Assembly: GCA_963823245.1 (NCBI GenBank)
Contig: CAWGKQ010000008.1
Coordinates: 1-64,000, forward strand
Direction: 5' to 3'
From: JAWVFM01 sp963823245
Lineage (GTDB): Bacteria > Actinomycetota > Thermoleophilia > Solirubrobacterales > 70-9
Length of the DNA: 64,000 bases
Part shown: positions 46,553-55,703 of the stretch, one piece after another
How the letters are laid out: every line of letters starts with the position of its first letter
Position numbering within the stretch: the first letter of the stretch is position 1
The notes under the pieces: generated by a model
Told to the model about the DNA's origin: nothing
The model's input: the letters and a program-made list of their open reading frames with translations, nothing else
Databases searched by the model: none
Position numbers and translations under genes: made by a program

Positions 46553-47692
46553 ATGAAGAAGATGACCGATTCAAACGCCCCCACGCCGCTTCGCTCTCCC
46601 GACCCGAAGGAGACGAAGGCGCGGGAGGCAGCCCTCGAAGCGGCCAAGACCCAGATCGAGAAGCAGTTCGGCCAAGGCTCGCTGATGAAGCTCGGCGACG
46701 ACAGCGCGATCGCCGTCGAAGCGATCCCCACCGGCGCTCTTCCGCTCGACCTCGCGCTCGGGGTGGGCGGCGTCCCGCGCGGACGGATCGTCGAGATCTT
46801 CGGCCCCGAGTCCTCGGGGAAGACGACCCTCGTCTACCACATCATCGCCGAGGCGCAGGCTCGCGGCGGGGTCTGCGCGTTCGTCGACGCCGAGCACGCG
46901 ATCGACCCGATCTACGCGAAGCGGATCGGCGTCGACACCGACGAGCTTCTCGTCTCCCAGCCCGACTACGGCGAGCAGGCGCTCGAGATCGTCGACGTCC
47001 TGGTGCGCTCCGGCGCCGTCGACGTGGTCGCCGTCGACTCGGTCGCGGCGCTGACCCCGCGGGTCGAGCTCGAGGGACAGATGGGGGAGACCCAGGTCGG
47101 CCTCCAGGCCCGCCTCATGAGCCAGGCCCTCCGCAAGCTCGCCGGCAACCTCAACCGCTCGAACACGGTCTGCCTGTTCACGAACCAGATCCGGGAGAAG
47201 ATCGGCGTCATGTTCGGCTCGCCCGAGACTCAGCCCGGTGGGCGCGCGCTCAAGTTCTATTGCTCGCAGCGGCTCGACATCCGGCGCATCGAGACCCTGA
47301 AGGAGGGAACCGAGGCGGTCGGGAACCGGGTCCGCGTGAAAGTGGTGAAGAACAAGGTCGCCGCCCCGTTCAAGCAGGCCGAGTTCGACATCGAGTACGG
47401 AGCCGGGATCTCGAAGGAGGGTGGGCTGCTCGACCTCGCACTTGAGCACGACATCGTTCAGAAATCGGGCTCGTTCTTCTCCTACGGCGAGCTGCGGCTC
47501 GGCCAGGGCCGCAACAACACCAAGCAGTACCTGTCCGAGAACCCCGAGCTCATGCGGGAGATCGAGGCGAAGCTCTTCGAGGCGATGGGGATCGAGCGGC
47601 CAGGGGCCGCCCCCAAGGTCGTGGAGCCGGCCGAGGTGGCGGCTGAGGCGGAGGCACCCGCGGCCAAGCCCCCGAAGGCCAAGGCCGCCTGA
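46553..47692 (+). CDS. recA: Recombinase A
   Basis: ATP-dependent strand-exchange protein and LexA co-protease. Seen: Walker A IVEIFGPESSGKTTLVYHII, FVDAEHAIDPIYAKRIGVD, Walker B VDVVAVDSVAALTP, MGETQVGLQARLMSQALRKLAG and FTNQIREKIGVMFGSPE, GGRALKFYCSQRLDIRR. About 379 aa with an Ala/Pro/Lys-rich C-terminus. Starts GTG 46550, ATG 46553 and ATG 46562 are all possible; GAAGGAG ends at 46549, which leaves the choice open. recX follows 25 nt later. Confidence 0.98.
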   Translation: MKKMTDSNAPTPLRSPDPKETKAREAALEAAKTQIEKQFGQGSLMKLGDDSAIAVEAIPTGALPLDLALGVGGVPRGRIVEIFGPESSGKTTLVYHIIAEAQARGGVCAFVDAEHAIDPIYAKRIGVDTDELLVSQPDYGEQALEIVDVLVRSGAVDVVAVDSVAALTPRVELEGQMGETQVGLQARLMSQALRKLAGNLNRSNTVCLFTNQIREKIGVMFGSPETQPGGRALKFYCSQRLDIRRIETLKEGTEAVGNRVRVKVVKNKVAAPFKQAEFDIEYGAGISKEGGLLDLALEHDIVQKSGSFFSYGELRLGQGRNNTKQYLSENPELMREIEAKLFEAMGIERPGAAPKVVEPAEVAAEAEAPAAKPPKAKAA

Positions 47693-47717
47693 CAGGGACG
47701 GCGCCGGGGCCGGTCGC

Positions 47718-48167
47718 GTGCCCGATGCGCTCGAGCTGGCGCTCGCCGCGCTGGCGCAGAAGGAGCGAACGGTCGCCGAGCTCGCTGCCTGGCTGGACGC
47801 GCGCGGCTGCGAGCCGGAGGCCACCGAGGCCGCGCTCAGCCATCTCCTCGAGATCGGGCAGCTCGACGACTCACGGTTCGCGCGCCGGTTCGCAGAGGAC
47901 AAGCGCGAGCTTCGCGGCTGGGGCTCGGAACGGATAGCCGAGGCGCTGGCGGCTCGTGGCGCAGGGTCCGAGGAGATCGATGCGGCGCTCGCCGCCGACC
48001 CAGCGGAGACGCAGGTGGAGCGCGCGGCGACGGTCCTCACCGAGCGCGCGATGCCCGTCGACGACGAAGCCGCGCGCGGCCGGGCCCTTGCCGTCCTCGT
48101 CCGGCTCGGCTACCCCTCCGAGCTCGCGTACGACGCGGTGAGGCTCGCCGAGCGCTCCGCGGGGTGA
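47718..48167 (+). CDS. recX: Regulatory protein RecX
   Basis: RecA modulator made of three-helix repeats. Seen: ALELALAALAQKERTVAELAAWLDARG, HLLEIGQLDDSRFARRFAEDKRELRGWGSERIAEAL (the conserved RecX core), and the last repeat ALAVLVRLGYPSELAYDAVRL. 149 aa. GTG start; in the same SOS-controlled operon as recA. Confidence 0.92.
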   Translation: MPDALELALAALAQKERTVAELAAWLDARGCEPEATEAALSHLLEIGQLDDSRFARRFAEDKRELRGWGSERIAEALAARGAGSEEIDAALAADPAETQVERAATVLTERAMPVDDEAARGRALAVLVRLGYPSELAYDAVRLAERSAG

Positions 48168-48192
48168 ACTGCCCGCAATGCCGTGAGCGGGC

Positions 48193-48221
48193 TTGCGAAT
48201 CTGAGCGGACGGGTCTACGAT
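48193..48221 (+). promoter_or_regulatory. Sigma-70-type promoter of rny
   Basis: TTGCGA, 17-nt spacer, TACGAT. Transcription would start near 48228, giving a 5' leader of about 260 nt. Confidence 0.6.
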
Positions 48222-48227
48222 GGAAGT

Positions 48228-48487
48228 GCGGCCAGCGCGCCGCCTTCGACACGAATTGACGCTGAATCCAGCAAGACCTTGAAACCGCTTCTTCATCACG
48301 ACCGAGCCTTGGAGGGGGCTCCGAGCTCGGCCCGCTAGCCGTCGAGCACGTACGGCGCCCGCGCTACCGGGCGTGTCTGGATAGCCGAGGTGAGTGTCTC
48401 CGGCGCCGCCGGCCGGCCGGCCGAGTCATGCGGTCGCGCTGGTGAAAGGCAAATGCACCCGGCGTAGGGCCGGGGGAGAGGAAGCCA
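48228..48487 (+). other. Long structured 5' leader of rny
   Basis: A stretch of about 320 nt between recX and rny holds no convincing reading frame; the frame of rny is closed by TGA at 48443. It contains several hairpins, for example GAGCC/GGCTC (48304-48321), CGCCCG/CGGGCG (48355-48372), a GGCCGGCC-rich stem near 48410 and CCGGC/GCCGG just before the Shine-Dalgarno GAGAGG. I could not match it to a known riboswitch. Long structured leaders are used for self-control by other RNases (known for RNase E). Confidence 0.5.
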
Positions 48488-49900
48488 ATGGAGTCTCGCT
48501 CGCTGTGGTCGGGATTGCGGCGGTCGAGCTCCACGCACGCGAGACCGTCCCAGGATGGCGACGGCGCGCCCGAGGCCGACGCCGAGCTCAAGGCCAGGCG
48601 TGAGGAGATCGCGCGCATGGAGGAGCAGGCGCTCCGCGAGACGCAGTCGATCGAGGTCCAGACGATCGACCTCGAGCGCCGCGCGCAGACGCTCGACGAC
48701 CGCGAGCGCAACGTCGCCCTGCAGACGGAAGAGCTGAAGCGCGCCAAGCGCGTCCAGCGCCGCGAGCTCGAGCGCATCTCGGGCCTGACGGCGGCGCAGG
48801 CCAAGGATCTTCTGCTCGCCGAGGTGGAGAACGAGGCCCGCCATCAGGCCGGGCTACGGCTGGTCGAGATCGAGGCGCAGACGAAGCACGAGGCGGAGCG
48901 CAGGGCCCGCAGCATCCTCTCGGTCGCGATGCAGCGGCTTGCGTCGCGCCACTCGAGCGACTCGACGACCCGCCTGGTCGAGCTCCCGAGCGACGAGATG
49001 AAGGGCCGGATCATCGGCCGCGACGGACGCAACATCCGGTGCCTCGAACAGCTGACGGGGGTGGACGTGATCATCGACGAGACGCCCAACGCCGTCCTGC
49101 TCTCGAGCTTCGACGGCGTCCGCCGCGAGATCGCCCGCCTCACCCTGGAGCGGCTTGTGGCCGACGGGCGGATCACTCCGGCGCTCATCGAGGAGACATA
49201 CGAGCACGTCCGCGAGGAGCTCGAGCTCCGCATCGTGGAGGAGGGAGAGCGCGCGGCGCTCGAAGCCCACGTCAGCGGTCTCGACCCCCGCCTGCTCGAG
49301 CTGCTCGGGCAGCTGCGCTTTCGCACGAGCTATGGCCAGAACGTCCTCGACCACCTCGTCGAGTGCGCCAACCTCGCAGCCCTGATCGCCGGCGAGCTCG
49401 GCGCGAGCGTCGAAACGGCACGGCGCGCCGCGCTGCTGCACGACCTGGGCAAGGCGGTGGGCCACGAGGTCGACGGCACGCACGCGGCGGTCGGCGCACG
49501 CATCACCCGCCGGCACGGCGAGTCCGAGGCGGTGGCGCACGCCATCGCGGCCCACCACAACGAGGTCGAGCCGAAGACGGTCGAGGCGGTGGTGGTGCAA
49601 TCGGCAGACGCGATCTCCGGCGCGCGGCCCGGCGCGCGCGGCGAGGCCCTCGAGGAGTACGTGTCGCGGCTCCGCGACCTGGAGGAGATCTCCTCGCGCC
49701 ACCCCGGCGTCGAGCGTGTGCTTGCGATGCGCGCCGGAAGGGAGGTCCGGGTGATCGTCGACCCCGGCAAGGTCGACGATGACCAGGCGGCGCTCATCGC
49801 CCACGAGACGGCCGCGGCCATCGAGAAGGAGGTCCCGCATCCGGGACGGATCAAGGTCACGGTGATCCGCGAGAGCCGGGCGAGCGCCTGGGCCGACTGA
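48488..49900 (+). CDS. rny: Ribonuclease Y without membrane anchor
   Basis: Endoribonuclease of mRNA decay. A long coiled coil (about residues 30-145: ARREEIARMEEQALRETQSIEVQTIDLE), KH domain DEMKGRIIGRDGRNIRCLEQLTGVDVIID, HD domain with ARRAALLHDLGKAVGHEVDGTHA, then AIAAHHNEVEPKTVEAVVVQSADAISGARPGARGE and the terminal PGRIKVTVIRESRA. 470 aa versus ~520; the usual N-terminal membrane helix is absent (N-terminus MESRSLWSGLRRSSSTHARP). GAGAGG lies 8 nt before ATG 48488. Confidence 0.93.
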   Translation: MESRSLWSGLRRSSSTHARPSQDGDGAPEADAELKARREEIARMEEQALRETQSIEVQTIDLERRAQTLDDRERNVALQTEELKRAKRVQRRELERISGLTAAQAKDLLLAEVENEARHQAGLRLVEIEAQTKHEAERRARSILSVAMQRLASRHSSDSTTRLVELPSDEMKGRIIGRDGRNIRCLEQLTGVDVIIDETPNAVLLSSFDGVRREIARLTLERLVADGRITPALIEETYEHVREELELRIVEEGERAALEAHVSGLDPRLLELLGQLRFRTSYGQNVLDHLVECANLAALIAGELGASVETARRAALLHDLGKAVGHEVDGTHAAVGARITRRHGESEAVAHAIAAHHNEVEPKTVEAVVVQSADAISGARPGARGEALEEYVSRLRDLEEISSRHPGVERVLAMRAGREVRVIVDPGKVDDDQAALIAHETAAAIEKEVPHPGRIKVTVIRESRASAWAD

Positions 49901-49953
49901 CGAGCCGACCGCGCGGTCGAGCGGGCCGCGATCGGTAGGATCGCGCCCGCACA

Positions 49954-50550
49954 ATGGACCAGACGCTCTTCTACGTCCTGGGAATAGCGCTCGTCGTCTC
50001 GGCCGTGGTCCTCTCGGTCATCGGCCTCCGCTTCGAGAAGTTCCCGCCGAACCGAGGTGTCCTGATCGGCGTCCTCGTGTACTTCGCGGCCCTCGTCGCC
50101 GCGACGGCCACGTTCGCCGTTCGAAACTCGAACGACGAGCAGGCCGCGCGGGAGGCGGAGAACGCCAAGGTGTCGGGTGGGATCCCCAACGCGGAGAGCA
50201 CGACGACGACGCCCTCGGCGACATCCACCTCCACGTCCACCGCGCCGCCGTCGGCCGGTGGCGGCGCGACGATCAAGATCAGCGCGGATCCGACCGGCCA
50301 GCTCAAGTTCGAGCAGACGAGCGTGACGGCGAAGGCCGGCGAGGACACCATCGACTTCACCAACGACTCCCCGGTCGGCCACAACGTCCAGATCGAGGAC
50401 CCGAACGGCAAGGGCCTCGGCGGCACGAAGACGATCACCGGGGGGAGCACGACGGCCAAGGTCGCCCTGAAGCCCGGGAAATACACCTTCTTCTGCAGCG
50501 TGCCGGGCCACGAGGCCGCCGGCATGAAGGGCACCCTCACCGTCAAGTAG
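49954..50550 (+). CDS. Membrane-anchored cupredoxin (plastocyanin-like) protein
   Basis: Two N-terminal membrane helices (VLGIALVVSAVVLSVIGLRF; GVLIGVLVYFAALVAATATFAV), a Thr/Ser/Pro-rich linker, and a blue-copper domain with the ligand set His (PVGHNVQIED), Cys and His (TFFCSVPGHEAAG) and Met (GMKGTLTVK). 198 aa. The N-terminal two-helix part resembles the start of cytochrome oxidase subunit II-type proteins, but no CuA site is present. Probably a one-electron carrier on the outer face of the membrane; partner unknown. Confidence 0.88.
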   Translation: MDQTLFYVLGIALVVSAVVLSVIGLRFEKFPPNRGVLIGVLVYFAALVAATATFAVRNSNDEQAAREAENAKVSGGIPNAESTTTTPSATSTSTSTAPPSAGGGATIKISADPTGQLKFEQTSVTAKAGEDTIDFTNDSPVGHNVQIEDPNGKGLGGTKTITGGSTTAKVALKPGKYTFFCSVPGHEAAGMKGTLTVK

Positions 50551-50569
50551 CGGGCGTTACCCTCACCCC

Positions 50570-51891
<1,322 letters not shown>

Positions 51892-51895
<4 letters not shown>

Positions 51896-52875
51896 GCCTG
51901 CGCATCGTCTGCTGCGTCGAGGCGGGCCGCCTCGAGGCCGAGACCGTGCTCATGTGCGGGTCGCTTCGCCGCTTCGGCGGGCGCCTCGCGGGCGCGCCCG
52001 TAAGCGCCTACCGCCCGCGGGCCGGCGACGCCCTGACGGAGGCGACGCGCTCGCGCCTGGTCGAGCTCGACGTGGACCTGGTCGAGGACGAGCTCAACAC
52101 CGAGCACGCGTTCCATCCGATCGCGAACAAGCTCTACGCCGCAGCGGACGCCGAGAGCCGCTACGGGGAGGACTCGATCGCCGTGCTCGACTCCGACTCG
52201 GTGTTCATGGCCGAGCCGGCGCAACTCGAGCTGGCGGGCGGACTTGACGCCGCAGCGGCGCCGGTCGGGAAGGTCAGCGAGGGGACGACGGGCCCCGGAC
52301 ACGACAACGAGGACTACTGGCAGGGCCTCTACTCGCTCGTGGGCGTCGGAGAGCCGCCCTGGATCGAGACGGCCCTTCGCGGCCGGCGGATCCGCGGCTA
52401 TTGGAACAGCGGCCTCGTCGCGGCGCGGCGGAGCGAGGGCCTCCTCGGCGAATGGCTCGGGCTCTTTCGGCGACTGCTCGACGAGGAACGGCTGCCGCCG
52501 TCGGGACGCATCGACTCAATCGACCAGATCAGCCTCGCCCTCGTCTTCGCGCGGCGCCCCGACCGCATCGAGACCCTGCCCTGGCCCTACAACTATCGGA
52601 TCACCCGCCGCGGCCGATACCGCGATCCGGCGGGAAGCGCGTCCCTCTCGGACCTCGTCCACATCCACTACATGCGCTCCTTCTACGTCGCCGGCTTCCT
52701 CGAGCGGGTCGATCCGCCTCTCGGCGAAGGCGACGAGCGGCTCGAATGGCTGGCCGAGCGGCTACCGCTGGAGCCGCGGGTCGTCGTTGACGACGACGGC
52801 GAGCCGCTGACCTCGCGGCGAATCAGGCGCGCGCTCCAGGGCGACCTGCGCCGACGCGAGCTAGACCGCCCTTGA
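51892..52875 (+). CDS. Glycosyltransferase-like protein of unknown function between miaB and miaA
   Basis: 327 aa, no signal peptide or membrane segment. A GT-A-like pattern is visible: ELNTEHAFHPIANKLYAA, then a DxD-type motif SIAVLDSDSVFMAEP, an acidic GHDNEDYWQGLYSL, GYWNSGLVAARRSEGLL (a WNSG box as in GT8-like enzymes) and IDSIDQISLAL, YNYRI. I cannot name a family. It overlaps miaB by 4 nt at its start and miaA by 4 nt at its end, so the three are co-translated. Function in tRNA modification is only suggested by position; a surface-sugar role is equally possible. Confidence 0.6.
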
Positions 52876-53756
52876 ACGTCCTCGCGATCTTCGGGCCGAC
52901 GGCCGCCGGGAAGACCGCCGTCGCCGTAGCCGTCGCCGAGCGCCTTCGCGATCGCGGGGAGGACCCCGTCGCGATCTCGTGCGACGCGATTCAGGTGTAC
53001 CGCGGCCTGGAGGCGCTGAGCGGCGCGCCGACTGATGTCGAGCGCGCACGCCTCGAGCACCGCCTGGTGGGCATCGCTGACGTCACGGAGGAGTTCTCCG
53101 CGGGCCGGTTCGCCGAGCTGGCGCACGCGGAGATCGATTCCCTGCTGGACGCTGGGCAGCGCCCGATCGTGGTCGGTGGAACCGGCCTCTATCTGCGTGC
53201 AGCCCTCGCCGACCTCGACCTCCGCCCGCCGCTGCCCTCGGAAATTCGGGCCGAGGTCGAGAGCGAGCTCGCCGCGCACGGTCCAGGCGCGCTTCACGCC
53301 ACGCTCGACCCCTCCGTGGCGGCGACCGTCCACCCCAACGACAGCAAGCGGATCGCTCGCCTCGCCGGTCTCGGGAGGCTTGGAATCGACCCGCCGGCGG
53401 GAAGCGACGCGCTCTGGACGGAGCGGACCCGGCGCCCGAGCACGCTGGTGGGCCTCGTCCTCGATCGCGCGGAACTTGCCGCCCGCATCGACGCGCGGGC
53501 CGAGGCGATTGCTCGCTCCGGCGCACGCGAGGAGGTCCGGGCCGCTGTCGTCGCCGGCGCCTCGAGGACCGCGCGGGCCGCGCTCGGCTTCGACGCCCTC
53601 CTGGAGGGCGACATCGACGCGATGAAGCGCTCGCACCGCGCCTACGCGCGCCGCCAGCTGACGTGGATGCGAAAGATGCGAGGGGTCGAGCTGATCGACC
53701 GCACGCACACGGGCGACGACGAGGTCGCCGCCGAAATCATCTCCGCGCTGCGGTAG
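52872..53756 (+). CDS. miaA: tRNA dimethylallyltransferase
   Basis: Transfers the isopentenyl group to A37 of tRNAs reading UNN codons; its product is the substrate of MiaB. Seen: P-loop LAIFGPTAAGKTAVAVAVAE, SCDAIQVYRGLEALSGAPT (catalytic Asp/Thr region), RLVGIADVTEEFSAGRFAELA, PIVVGGTGLYLRAALADLD, and HPNDSKRIARLAGLGRLG. 294 aa. TTG start inside the preceding stop codon region (TTGA). Confidence 0.94.
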   Translation: MNVLAIFGPTAAGKTAVAVAVAERLRDRGEDPVAISCDAIQVYRGLEALSGAPTDVERARLEHRLVGIADVTEEFSAGRFAELAHAEIDSLLDAGQRPIVVGGTGLYLRAALADLDLRPPLPSEIRAEVESELAAHGPGALHATLDPSVAATVHPNDSKRIARLAGLGRLGIDPPAGSDALWTERTRRPSTLVGLVLDRAELAARIDARAEAIARSGAREEVRAAVVAGASRTARAALGFDALLEGDIDAMKRSHRAYARRQLTWMRKMRGVELIDRTHTGDDEVAAEIISALR

Positions 53757-54802
53757 GCGGCTGGGAGGGCATCTCGACGCGCTCCTCCAAGCGTCTATTG
53801 CTCCAGACGACGAACGCCGCGGCAGCGACGACAATCCCGATCGCGGTGCCGGCCCCGCGCTGGTCGGCAGCCTGCCAGGCGGACTGCCCCATGGCGTGGG
53901 CGAGGATGACGACGAAGGAGGTGACCGCCGCCGTGAAGAGCGCGTACTCGAGCGCGATGAGCGCGAAGCAGAGTCCGGCCGCGAGCGTCATCGCGATCGA
54001 TTCGACGAGCGGGAGGCCTCCGATCGCCATCGCGAGCGGGGTCGCGACCACGAGCCCGCCGAGAGTCCCGGCCGCCCTCATGGCGATCCTTTCGTAGGTC
54101 ATCCCGCGCTCCGGCTTGAGGACGAACAGCACGGTCAGGGGGACCCAGTAGCCGTGCTGGCCGAGATCGAGGGCGTGGTAGATCGCGACCCCGACCCCGA
54201 GCGCGATTCCCCAGCGCACCGAGTGCCGGAAGCTCGGCGACCGGAAGGTGAGGTTGGCGCGAATCGTGCTCCAGGCCTCGCGCTGTCCCCTGAATCGGAT
54301 GAAGGGGCGAGCCGCTTCGGTCGAAGAGCGCCTCGACCATCGACACGAGGACCTGAAGACCCACCCCGCCGGCCCCGAGCACGAGCGCGTAGCCTGCCTC
54401 GTTCGAGCTCAGCGAGAGGCCCTGGGCCAGGAGCAGCGCGAGGACGCACGACAGGCCGGCGAACGTCAGCCGCTGCGAGACGGCCACGGCCATCCCTCCG
54501 ACCGCGCCCAGGACCGTCATCGTCACCACCGCGAGCCAGGCCGGCTCGGCCGTCAGCGCGCCGATGGCGGCGAAGACGCCGAGGACGGGGGCGGTGAGGA
54601 TCTGCCAGACCACGCGTTCGCGGGGGGGCGCGTCGAACGCCACGAAGCCGCCGAGAAGGGCTCCTGTCGACACGGCGCCCGCGGCTGGGACATCGACCGC
54701 GAGGTCGATGAAGATCGCGATGCCGACCGGGATCGCGGCGAGCAGGCCCTTGCGCAGGGGCGCCCCGAGGGGCGCGCTGACCCTCCATGCGCTGCGGTCC
54801 AC
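53737..54802 (-). CDS. FUSC-type membrane protein, putative aromatic acid exporter (one frameshift)
   Basis: Two blocks of membrane helices separated by a soluble stretch, as in the FUSC/YccS family. First block residues ~15-160 (GLLAAIPVGIAIFIDLAVDV, WLAVVTMTVLGAVGGMAVAV, LSCVLALLLAQGLSL). Second block after a frame change near 54300: HGYWVPLTVLFVLKPERGMTYERIAMRAAGTLGG carries the family signature, followed by three more helices. About 355 aa. Substrate unknown. Its 3' end overlaps miaA convergently. Confidence 0.75.
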
Positions 54803-54836
54803 ACGAGCAACCTATTCGCCTGAGAGGATCCCGCGC

Positions 54837-55676
54837 ATGCGCTTCGAGAAGTGGCAGGCCCTTGGAAACGACTACGCGATCGTCGAGCGCGAGGAGCTGC
54901 CGTGGGAGCTGACCGCGGCACGGGTCGAGCGGATCTGCCGACCTCACTTCGGCGTCGGCTCAGACGGGGTCCTGCTGCTCTCCAGGCCCCGCGACGGCGA
55001 CGCGATCGCCGACCTCAGGATCTTCAACCCCGACGGCTCGGAGGCCGAGCTCTCGGGCAACGGCGCCAGGGAGGCCGCGCTCTACCTTCGTCGCGCCGGG
55101 TGGACGGACGCCGATGAGTTCGAGATCGAGACGGCCGCAGGGCTCGTGCGCCCGCGGATCACCGCGCCGAACACGGTTGTGATGGACCTCGGCAAGGCCT
55201 CCGTGAGGTCGGACGACTTCCCGACGGGCGCCCCCGATGGACGCGGCACGCTGGAGGCTGACGGCTCCGAGTGGGAGTTCCAGCACGTCAACGTCGGCAA
55301 CCCGCAGTGCGTGATCGACGCCGGCGAGCGCGTCGAGGAGGTCGACCTGGCCCGGGTGGGCCGGCGGGTCGAGACCCACGAGCTCTTCCCGAACCGCACC
55401 AACGTCTCCTTCGTCCGTTTCGACGGCTCCACCGTTCGCGCGCGCATCTTCGAGCGCGGCGCGGGGGAGACGCTCGCCTCCGGCACCGGGGCCTGCGGCG
55501 CCGCGGTGGGCGCCCACCTGCGTGGCGCCACAAGCCCGATCCGCGTCCGGATGGACGGGGGTGAGCTCGAGGTGGACGTCTCCGGCGCACTCGACCTGAC
55601 CCTGACCGGGACCGCCGAGCCCCTGTACGCGGGTGAGCTTGCGCCGGAGCTGGTGGAGGAGCTTGCCGGGCTCTGA
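54837..55676 (+). CDS. dapF: Diaminopimelate epimerase with Ser in place of the first catalytic Cys
   Basis: Converts LL- to meso-diaminopimelate for cell wall and lysine. Seen: FEKWQALGNDYAIVE, GVGSDGVLLL, the NPDGSEAELSGNGAREAAL block, FQHVNVGNPQCVI, PNRTNVSFVR and SGTGACGAAVGA. In the family the first block reads N-x-D-G-S-x4-C-G-N-G; here the Cys is Ser73. The second catalytic Cys is present (C220). 279 aa, otherwise normal. Followed 27 nt later by dapL, whose product is its substrate, so the enzyme is expected to work despite the change. Confidence 0.92.
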   Translation: MRFEKWQALGNDYAIVEREELPWELTAARVERICRPHFGVGSDGVLLLSRPRDGDAIADLRIFNPDGSEAELSGNGAREAALYLRRAGWTDADEFEIETAAGLVRPRITAPNTVVMDLGKASVRSDDFPTGAPDGRGTLEADGSEWEFQHVNVGNPQCVIDAGERVEEVDLARVGRRVETHELFPNRTNVSFVRFDGSTVRARIFERGAGETLASGTGACGAAVGAHLRGATSPIRVRMDGGELEVDVSGALDLTLTGTAEPLYAGELAPELVEELAGL

Positions 55677-55687
55677 CCGCGCGCGGG

Positions 55688-55693
55688 TACGCT
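55688..55693 (+). promoter_or_regulatory. -10 element of dapL
   Basis: TACGCT, 10 nt before ATG 55704. Confidence 0.45.
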
Positions 55694-55703
55694 CCTGCGT
55701 TCG

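Noticed and set aside
48228..48487. Known riboswitch (c-di-AMP, cobalamin, SAM) or RNase P RNA in the recX-rny spacer
   Set aside because: None of the core sequence motifs of these RNAs could be found; only general hairpins are visible.
48335..48844. Reverse-strand frame covering the rny leader as a possible gene
   Set aside because: It runs mostly antisense to the conserved RNase Y coiled coil and the translation has no recognisable features.
53896..54823. Two + strand frames of about 190-230 aa opposite the FUSC membrane protein
   Set aside because: Low-complexity Arg/Glu-rich translations, no start signals, while the reverse strand encodes a recognisable membrane protein.
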